A stretch of DNA of 64,000 bases, from positions 1-64,000 of the forward strand of contig JBHELF010000160.1 of the NCBI GenBank assembly GCA_046263155.1, read 5' to 3'. Numbering within the stretch: position 1 is the first letter of the stretch; every line of letters starts with the position of its first letter. The position numbers were made by a program, and so were the translations under genes. Source of the stretch: DATADF01 sp046263155 (lineage in GTDB: Bacteria > Actinomycetota > CADDZG01 > WHSQ01). The notes below the pieces were generated by a model. The model was not told where the DNA came from and made no database searches. It saw only the letters and a list, made by a program, of their open reading frames with translations. This document shows positions 58,284-64,000 of this stretch, one piece after another.

Positions 58284-58922
58284 ATGCCGGTGCAAGCGCC
58301 CGAGGAGACTGCTGCGGTCTTCATCCCCGACAAGCCGACGTTGTCGAACCTCCGGGAGGCGGCTGCGGGATGCACGGCCTGCGATCTCTACAAGCTCGGA
58401 ACCCAAACTGTCTTCGGTGAGGGCCTCAAGCAGGCGGACGTGATGTTCGTCGGCGAGCAACCCGGAGATAAAGAGGACCTCGCCGGCAAGCCCTTCGTCG
58501 GACCTGCCGGCAAGTTGCTCGACAAGGCGCTGGACACCGTCGGGATCGATCGCAGGAATGTGTACGTAACTAATGTGGTGAAACATTTCAAATGGGAGCC
58601 GCGCGGCAAACGGCGGATTCACAAGAAACCGAACGCGTCGGAGGTCGCCGCTTGCCGGCCGTGGCTCGAAGCCGAACTCGGCCAGGTGCGACCGCGCGTC
58701 GTGGTCGCGCTCGGCGCGACCGCCGCTCAGGCGCTCCTGGGGTCGAAGTTCAAACTCACCCAGAACCGGGGTCGATTCGTGGAGTCGGACATCGCCGAGT
58801 TGGTGACGGCAACGGTGCACCCGTCGTCAATTCTGCGAGCTCCAGACGAGACCGCGCGCAGCGAGGCGTTCGGCGGCCTTGTCGAAGATCTGCGCGTCGT
58901 CGCGCGCGCGATGGCGGCTTAG
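58284..58922 (+). CDS. udgX: UdgX-type uracil-DNA glycosylase
   Basis: This 212-residue member of the UDG superfamily has motif A GEQPGDKED (57-65), PFVGPAGKLLD, the UdgX-specific R-loop KRRIH (109-113) with His113, and motif B HPSSILR (179-185). UdgX removes uracil and then forms a covalent adduct with the abasic site through that His, leaving it tightly bound. Cys30, Cys33 and Cys124 may hold an Fe-S cluster. ATG 58284 fits the family length. It comes 61 bp after the AlkA-like gene. Confidence 0.93.
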   Translation: MPVQAPEETAAVFIPDKPTLSNLREAAAGCTACDLYKLGTQTVFGEGLKQADVMFVGEQPGDKEDLAGKPFVGPAGKLLDKALDTVGIDRRNVYVTNVVKHFKWEPRGKRRIHKKPNASEVAACRPWLEAELGQVRPRVVVALGATAAQALLGSKFKLTQNRGRFVESDIAELVTATVHPSSILRAPDETARSEAFGGLVEDLRVVARAMAA

Positions 58923-58932
58923 GAAAGTAGTC

Positions 58933-60210
58933 ATGAGGGTGAGGCCGCTTAGCCGGGCGGTTGCCCTTTTCCTTCTTGCTGGAAGCCTCGCTGCCGTGGG
59001 CCCGGTTCGTGCCCAGGTCGGGTGTTCGTGGCCGTTTCTCTTAGACGACGAGCGTCTGAACTTCGCCTTTCCAGACGACTCCTCTACTTATTGGATGACG
59101 CGCTTCGTATCTCTGCCGCAGAGCCGCCTCGTGATCAAGGGTTTCTATCCGAGGGCGCGCTACTTCTCATTTCATGTTTACGACGAGGCCGGTCGGCCGA
59201 TCGATGCCCTGGCGGACATTGAAATCCGACCCGATCGCGGCAGTGACAATCCATTTGTCGCACCCGGTGGTGGCGGCTCAAAAAATTCCTATACCGCGTT
59301 CGTTGTTTTCACCGGGAAGCCGGAGAAAAGAGAACACAACACGATCTACGCAGGAGCGATGGAAGGAGATCTTCCCAATCCGAGTGGGTTCCTGATCTAT
59401 CGAGTTTATGTAAGTGATGACCCCGACGACCCGGCGGGAGAGGTTCCTCTTCCCAGCGTGACGTTTGAAGCCGGGGCCGGAACAACCCCACTCGAGTTCG
59501 GCCAGTGCGAGCCACTCCCCCCGTCAGACGAAGGAAGCATCAACGAGTTGATTCGGGAAGCGGACTTCCCGGATGTGATCCCGCGCGTCTTTCCATTTCC
59601 GGGGACCAGCGAGGAGCCGCGCTTCCGCCGCTTCTACGGACCGGACCGCGAGATCCGTGAACGATTTCCTTCGAACCCGGTGATCGACGCGCTGCCGTAC
59701 GTGAACAGCGGTTTTTACGCGAATCTCCACATCGCATATTTGTACGTGCGCATCTCGCGCGATTGGGGTGACGTGTTTGTCTTTCGGGCGAAGGCCCCGA
59801 CTTTTCCCGACTCGCGCGCCGGCGACTCCGTCGTTGCACGCCGTGACGTGCGTTACTTCTCGATTTGCCAGAACGAGCTCGCGACTCAACGGGTGGTCGC
59901 GTGTCTACCGGACCACAAGATGGTGATCGACGACGGTTATTTCACATTCGTCATCTCCGATCCCGGAGACCGCCCGGCCAATGCCGTCGCCGCTGAGGGC
60001 GTCAACTGGCTCCCCTGGGGCGGGGCCTATTACGACGGGGTGGTCATCTACCGACACATGCTCCCGGATCCCGGGTTCCGTGCCGCGATCCAGAACGTCC
60101 CCGAAGGCACGTCGCCCGAGAAGGTCCTCGGCGACTACTTTCCGCGCGCGGCCTACTGTGAGCGTCAGACCTTCGAGGAGGGCGGCGCGAGGGCCTGCGG
60201 GCTGGGCTGA
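58933..60210 (+). CDS. secreted protein, unknown
   Basis: This protein has 425 residues from ATG 58933 (AGGAAAG upstream), with a signal peptide ending VRAQVG. The mature protein is beta-rich with many Asp/Pro/Tyr residues and motifs such as GFYPRARYFSFHVYDEAGRP, ERFPSNPVIDALPYVNSGFY and WLPWGGAYYDGVVIYRHML. It resembles DUF1214/DUF1254-like beta-sandwich exported proteins in composition only, so no family is claimed. It is 10 bp after udgX but ends before a separate promoter. Confidence 0.65.
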   Translation: MRVRPLSRAVALFLLAGSLAAVGPVRAQVGCSWPFLLDDERLNFAFPDDSSTYWMTRFVSLPQSRLVIKGFYPRARYFSFHVYDEAGRPIDALADIEIRPDRGSDNPFVAPGGGGSKNSYTAFVVFTGKPEKREHNTIYAGAMEGDLPNPSGFLIYRVYVSDDPDDPAGEVPLPSVTFEAGAGTTPLEFGQCEPLPPSDEGSINELIREADFPDVIPRVFPFPGTSEEPRFRRFYGPDREIRERFPSNPVIDALPYVNSGFYANLHIAYLYVRISRDWGDVFVFRAKAPTFPDSRAGDSVVARRDVRYFSICQNELATQRVVACLPDHKMVIDDGYFTFVISDPGDRPANAVAAEGVNWLPWGGAYYDGVVIYRHMLPDPGFRAAIQNVPEGTSPEKVLGDYFPRAAYCERQTFEEGGARACGLG

Positions 60211-60342
60211 GCAAGCTCTGCCTAGTCCCGCGGTAACCCTTCGGAGGGGGCCGTTACAAGAAAAAGGGTTCATTTCTTCCCGCCCAAGGCGACCGATTTG
60301 AGCTCGCGAAGGCTCTGACCTGCCCTTTTTCCGGCTGAATGC

Positions 60343-60362
60343 ACCCATTTGGGTCTTTTTTT
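60343..60362 (+). terminator. short hairpin with T7 run
   Basis: ACCCA TT TGGGT (60343-60354) is followed by C and seven Ts (60356-60362), a minimal intrinsic terminator, 130 nt after the previous gene. The stem is only 5 bp, so termination may be partial. Confidence 0.45.
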
Positions 60363-60385
60363 ACACCCTCAGGGCCAAAAATTCG

Positions 60386-60414
60386 TTGCCACAGGAACCT
60401 CAACTGTTTACATT
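60386..60414 (+). promoter_or_regulatory. promoter candidate for the sortase locus
   Basis: TTGCCA (60386-60391) and TACATT (60409-60414) are 17 bp apart, a good sigma70-like match. Transcription would begin near 60421, giving a leader of about 145 nt before the LPXTG-like gene. The leader contains a perfect 8-bp stem GACGCAAC/GTTGCGTC (60500-60525) with a 10-nt loop. It may hold a regulatory structure, but I recognise no known riboswitch. Confidence 0.5.
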
Positions 60415-60566
60415 TTGAGCCGATAACAGAACGGAACGTAGCGGTCAATCGGGGCATCTAGGCCATGCCGCCCGCCCAAAGCGGTGCGAAAACCCACTAG
60501 ACGCAACCGGACCTCTCGTTGCGTCGTTATATGGAAGCGGTGAGTAACCGAGAGAAGGAGAGCTCT

Positions 60567-61856
60567 ATGCGGAAAGTATTTGTAGTACTGATGTTGGCGG
60601 CGCTCCTCGCCGCTTTGGTTCTTCCCGTTCCTGCCCACGGAGCGTTGTCGTCCACGTTCGCCCTCGCGGGCGAGGCGCGCGCCCTCGAGGTAGCGATCGG
60701 GCAGACGGGTGTGTCGCTCGGCGCAGCGATGGCAAGGGCGGATTCGACCCCTAGCGCCTCTGGTGTTGCGGCGGGTCTGTGTGAGCTACTGGGCACGCAG
60801 GCGAACCCCGACAGTCTGCCTTGCAACGAGCAGACGAAGATCGCGACGGCCTACCCCGGCCCAAGCGAGCTGCTTCAGGCGTGTGCCGGACCGGCGCTGC
60901 CGGCTCCGCTCAGCACGCTGATCAAGCTCGAGCTGGCGTGCGGTTCCTCGCAGTCGGGTCTGACGAACGGCCTTCCCTTCACGACCAACGAGGGCAAAGT
61001 CGCGGATCTGGCAGTGAAGCTCGACCTCACGGGTCTCGTGCCGGCCGTCGAGGACGTAAAAGAGACTGTCATCGACCAGCTGCAGGACATCCTCGACATC
61101 GTTCCGGTCGAGCCTGTGAAGAACGCGGTCAACAACCTGCTCGAGGTCCTCGACGAGGGCCAGGCCGGCCGCATTCAGCTCGGCCCCGCCACGTCGAACG
61201 TCACGAGCCCGGACGCGAACACGCTGCAGGTCGAGTCGACCGCCGCAGGCGCTCGCATCGGTCTGCTCGGTATCCCCGACCTCAACGGACAGGGTCTGCC
61301 GATTCCCGGCACCGCGGACTCGCTCCAGGACGGAATCATCATCATCGACATCGCCTCTTCAAAGGCGAGCGCATCGATCAACACGGCCACCGCGGTGGCC
61401 GACGCGGCAGCCTCTCCTTCGCTTATCAAGGTGAGGGTGCGGGACATCACGAGCCTGACCCCCAGCTACGTCGAGCTCGACGTTGCGCCGGGGCAGAGCG
61501 TGACCATCCTGCAGGGCACGCCGCTCGAGTCGACCATCTCTGCTGCATCGTCGACGACTGACATTCAGGAGCACTCCGCGAGCTCGGCTGCCGACGCTGT
61601 CGGTCTGCACTTGCTCAAGGGTGTCAACGGCGGAATCAAGCTGTCGCTTGCCCGCACAACCGCCGCCGCGAACGTGGCAGCTCTTCGTCAGCCGGCTCCT
61701 CCGGCCCCTCAGGGTCCGGTGGCCGCGCCTCCGAAGCTGAAGCCACCGCTTCCGGTGACCGGTGGTACCGATTACACGCTTCCCGCCATCATGCTCCTGG
61801 CCTCGGCCGGTGCCCTCTACGTCCTGCGGCGTCGTTTCGCCTCGGTGGGTCGTTAG
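60567..61856 (+). CDS. sortase-anchored surface protein with LPVTGG signal
   Basis: This protein has 429 residues from ATG 60567 (GAAGGAG upstream). A signal peptide ends VPAHG. The mature region has no recognised fold, a helical stretch around KETVIDQLQDILDIVPVEPV, and is Ala/Thr/Ser-rich. The C-terminus has a sorting signal: LPVTGG (about residue 395), then hydrophobic LPAIMLLASAGALYVL and RRR. The next gene encodes the cognate sortase. Confidence 0.88.
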   Translation: MRKVFVVLMLAALLAALVLPVPAHGALSSTFALAGEARALEVAIGQTGVSLGAAMARADSTPSASGVAAGLCELLGTQANPDSLPCNEQTKIATAYPGPSELLQACAGPALPAPLSTLIKLELACGSSQSGLTNGLPFTTNEGKVADLAVKLDLTGLVPAVEDVKETVIDQLQDILDIVPVEPVKNAVNNLLEVLDEGQAGRIQLGPATSNVTSPDANTLQVESTAAGARIGLLGIPDLNGQGLPIPGTADSLQDGIIIIDIASSKASASINTATAVADAAASPSLIKVRVRDITSLTPSYVELDVAPGQSVTILQGTPLESTISAASSTTDIQEHSASSAADAVGLHLLKGVNGGIKLSLARTTAAANVAALRQPAPPAPQGPVAAPPKLKPPLPVTGGTDYTLPAIMLLASAGALYVLRRRFASVGR

Positions 61857-61911
61857 GTCACAGGTAGAGACAGGGAGCGAGCGGAACACATAAGGAAATA
61901 GGTAGCCGTAA

Positions 61912-62565
61912 ATGAAGTTGAAGCGACCTTCACTCAAGGTGAAGCGACCTTCGCCAGTCGCCATCCGACGGGGCCTCACGGCCCTGTCGGTGGTCATGGC
62001 CCTGACCGGAGTGGGTTTCATCGGATACCCCTTCGCGACGGACCTGTGGGCTGCACGGATCCAGAGTCGTCTGGTCCAGCAGCTGGCCGGCGGGGCGGCC
62101 GCCTACCGTCTTCAGACGATCGAGATCGGCGACGCGCTGACGAAACTCGAGATCCCCAGGCTCGGCGTGGACACGATCGTCGTGGAGGGTGCAACGCAAG
62201 CGGCCCTCTATGCAGGTGCCGGTCACTATCCTGAGACGCCGTTGCCCGGCGAGGTCGGAAATGTGGCCATCGCCGGGCACCGGACAACCTTCGGAAAGCC
62301 GTTTGCCCGTATGGACGAGCTCGTGCCCGGTGACAAGGTGGTCCTTACAACCCCACTGGCACGGCATGTTTACGAGATCGATACACGGCCCTGGGTAGTC
62401 GATGCTTTCGACTGGAGCCCGGTCGAGAACTACCCGCTGGGTGGCTCGTTCCTAACGCTCACGTCGTGTCACCCCGAAGGGAGCGCCACCCAGCGCATCG
62501 TGGTGCGGGCCCATCTCGTGGAGTCGAGCGATGTGGCTCTCGCCAGCATGATCGACAACTCTTAG
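61912..62565 (+). CDS. class E-like sortase
   Basis: This 217-residue protein has a basic N-terminus, one membrane helix (GLTALSVVMALTGVGFIGY), and a sortase domain with catalytic His123 (IAGHRTT), Cys186 (LTLTSCHP) and Arg195 (QRIVVRA). It should cleave between Thr and Gly in signals such as the LPVTGG of the neighbour and transpeptidate the protein to the cell wall. ATG 61912 starts 55 bp after the substrate gene. Confidence 0.92.
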   Translation: MKLKRPSLKVKRPSPVAIRRGLTALSVVMALTGVGFIGYPFATDLWAARIQSRLVQQLAGGAAAYRLQTIEIGDALTKLEIPRLGVDTIVVEGATQAALYAGAGHYPETPLPGEVGNVAIAGHRTTFGKPFARMDELVPGDKVVLTTPLARHVYEIDTRPWVVDAFDWSPVENYPLGGSFLTLTSCHPEGSATQRIVVRAHLVESSDVALASMIDNS

Positions 62566-62575
62566 GAAGAAGGAA

Positions 62576-63787
62576 ATGAGACGCATCCTCACCAGCTTGT
62601 TTGCGCTTTTGATAGTTGGTCTCGTAACGCCGACGGCGAGCGCGCAGGACGCGGTCAGCGTGACGATTGGAGGCGTCAGCGACGGACAGACCCTTCGAGG
62701 GTCGCACGGTGTTTCGGCAAGTGCGTCCGCGGGCACCGGCGTCGACAGCCTCGTGCTCATCATTGGCGGCTACACGGCTGCCAGCACCGAGCCCAGCGGC
62801 GTTCAGAACGACGCGTCGGTCTCGTACCCGTGGAACACTCGTCAGTTCCCGTCTGGTGGTTGGACGCGTAACGGCGGATACACCATCACTGCACGGGTGC
62901 GCAGCAACGGGGGCAACGTAAAGGAAGTCAGCATCAACGTGAACGTCGACAATGACGCCACGGCACCCACAGGCCTAAATGCTTCCGCGAACAACCAAGG
63001 TGTCGTCCGTCTTAGCTGGAACCGCAACCCCGAGCCCGACGTCAGCGCTTACAAAGTAGAGCGGGACGGCGCCGCGATCGGCGAGACTCAGGACACGAGC
63101 TTCACCGATCAAGCAAATCCGGGAACCTATTCGTACCGAGTGATAGCGCTACGAGGCGGTTACGCGACTCCTTCCGGCTCGGTGTCCGTGACGGTTGACG
63201 CACCGCCACCTCCGCCCGAGCCCGAGCCCGGCGAGAGTCCCTCTGAAGAGCCGAATCCCTCCGACGAGCCCTACTACCAGGACCACCCGCAGTCGGCCGG
63301 TGGTGGTGGCGAGCAGCAGGATCCCGACGGCTACGGATCTTTTCCTTCGGGCGGCGACGACGGCCCCTGCTACGACTGTGACACCGGCTGCTTCAGCTGC
63401 GGCTATGGCGACGGCGGCTCGAACTCAGATGCCGGCTCGCGGTTGTTCGGAGACGTCGACGATTTCACGACCAAGGGATTGCCGGGCGCCATCTTCGCCC
63501 CAGGTTTCGGCACCGCCGGCCTTCCCGCGTTGCCTGGAGTGCCTCGGCCCCCTTCGGTCTATCCGTTGGAGTGGGGAACCTACGAGGAGAACCTTCCCTA
63601 CGATCTGTCGGCGGGACGGGACATCATGGTCCCCGGCGACCGCACCGGACTTATCAGCCGCACGATTCGCACGATCATTCCGCCCGACGGTTTGCGTTGG
63701 GTCGCCGTCGGAATCCTGATGATCGTGTCGGCCGGCATGATGAGGACGATCGGCTCCCGCGTCGCTCCTCGCACCAAGATCTCCTAG
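62576..63787 (+). CDS. secreted fibronectin-III-type protein with C-terminal membrane helix
   Basis: This 403-residue protein starts at ATG 62576, 10 bp after the sortase gene. A signal peptide ends TASAQ. There is an Ig/Big-like domain (VSVTIGGVSDGQTLRGSHGV) and an FnIII-type domain (APTGLNASANNQGVVRLSWN) with ITxARVRSNGG nearby. A Pro/Glu-rich linker and a Cys cluster (CYDCDTGCFSCG, about residue 262) follow. A C-terminal helix (VAVGILMIVSAGMM) anchors it, and no LPXTG is present. The operon context suggests a cell-surface complex. Confidence 0.82.
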   Translation: MRRILTSLFALLIVGLVTPTASAQDAVSVTIGGVSDGQTLRGSHGVSASASAGTGVDSLVLIIGGYTAASTEPSGVQNDASVSYPWNTRQFPSGGWTRNGGYTITARVRSNGGNVKEVSINVNVDNDATAPTGLNASANNQGVVRLSWNRNPEPDVSAYKVERDGAAIGETQDTSFTDQANPGTYSYRVIALRGGYATPSGSVSVTVDAPPPPPEPEPGESPSEEPNPSDEPYYQDHPQSAGGGGEQQDPDGYGSFPSGGDDGPCYDCDTGCFSCGYGDGGSNSDAGSRLFGDVDDFTTKGLPGAIFAPGFGTAGLPALPGVPRPPSVYPLEWGTYEENLPYDLSAGRDIMVPGDRTGLISRTIRTIIPPDGLRWVAVGILMIVSAGMMRTIGSRVAPRTKIS

Positions 63788-63853
63788 ATCCGGACCCACA
63801 AGCACGGCGCTTTGCCGTCGCTTCGCGTCCGTCTCCCGGTAGCGTGGAACGTG

Positions 63854-64000
63854 ATGCCTTTGACCACGCGTTTCCTCAGGGCATCTTGCGCCCTGGCTGT
63901 GGCAGCGATTGTCTTGCTGGGGTCCGCGCCGATGGCCCCTGCCGACGCGTCGCTCCCGCTCAACTTCATCTTGATCGTCACCGACGATCAGAGTCTCGGC
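63854..64000 (+). CDS. sulfatase-like protein, 5' end only
   Basis: This 49-codon fragment begins at ATG 63854 and runs off the window. After a signal peptide (SCALAVAAIVLLGSAPMA) it reads LNFILIVTDDQSLG, the start of the alkaline-phosphatase-like sulfatase domain, whose two adjacent Asp bind calcium. The active-site Cys/Ser motif lies beyond the window, so activity cannot be judged. Probably an exported sulfatase. Confidence 0.75.
   Translation, partial: MPLTTRFLRASCALAVAAIVLLGSAPMAPADASLPLNFILIVTDDQSLG

Noticed and set aside
60421..60566. c-di-GMP (GEMM) riboswitch in the sortase leader
   Set aside because: An element agacgcaacc loosely resembles part of GEMM-I, and the organism has GGDEF-EAL, but the conserved remaining parts (GCAAA..., receptor hairpin) are missing.
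61359..62021. 220-codon antisense frame opposite the LPXTG gene end and sortase start
   Set aside because: Arg/Gly/His-rich with no ribosome site; the plus-strand genes have defined sorting and sortase motifs.

Overview
The window is high-GC DNA with many GTG and TTG starts and tight ATGA/GTGA gene overlaps. It most likely comes from a deep-branching, probably uncultured actinobacterium (Actinomycetota). The evidence is the fused 1213-residue 2-oxoglutarate decarboxylase/dehydrogenase Kgd, a mec-cysO-cysM-murI-MBL-rph-rdgB block that matches mycobacterial gene order (as I recall it) without the rhomboid gene, a class E-like sortase with an LPVTGG substrate, an F420/PPOX-type protein, a DinB/mycothiol-type protein and UdgX. 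I cannot assign the class.

Layout. 1-2240: tmRNA gene whose 3' end is followed by two further copies of its 3' terminus, with a vapBC toxin-antitoxin pair between copies 1 and 2 and a secreted-protein gene between copies 2 and 3. 2240-13935: secreted and membrane proteins, a TPR-LuxR regulator with a DUF4242 gene, a hydrolase-adenylate cyclase fusion that has lost its nucleophile, two tandem secreted paralogs, a DUF2330 protein, a cupredoxin, MgtC and an acyltransferase. 13979-19650: a tightly packed operon starting with selD, which reads through an in-frame UGA (selenocysteine) followed by a SECIS-like hairpin, then mec, cysO, cysM, murI, an MBL protein, rph and rdgB. 19661-35570: housekeeping and secreted genes, including an IMPase, an RTX-like protein, tRNA-Leu with a LAGLIDADG protein, CsbD, a thioesterase, GGDEF-EAL, CocE and two orphan peptide-transporter permeases.

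35611-42602 is a tandem genomic island in tRNA-Lys. Three copies of the tRNA 3' part (35611, 37861, 42529) bound two elements. Each element carries its own pair of 11-bp-period direct repeats just inside its ends, which look like integrase arm sites. Element A (2.25 kb) has no integrase and carries an Ltp-type lipoprotein. Element B (4.7 kb) carries xis, int and, coupled to int, a small membrane protein, a proline-rich peptide, an ankyrin protein whose frame extends upstream without a start codon, and another membrane-anchored protein. This int-coupled gene set is the best candidate in the window for an undescribed (possibly antiphage) system.

42676-64000: tRNA-His, an MFS exporter, Kgd, an M14 peptidase with CBS and SDR genes, a channel-like protein, a BNR-repeat protein apparently starting at ATC, DNA repair genes (AlkA-like glycosylase, UdgX), a sortase locus with a mapped promoter candidate and long leader, and the first 49 codons of a sulfatase-like gene running off the end.
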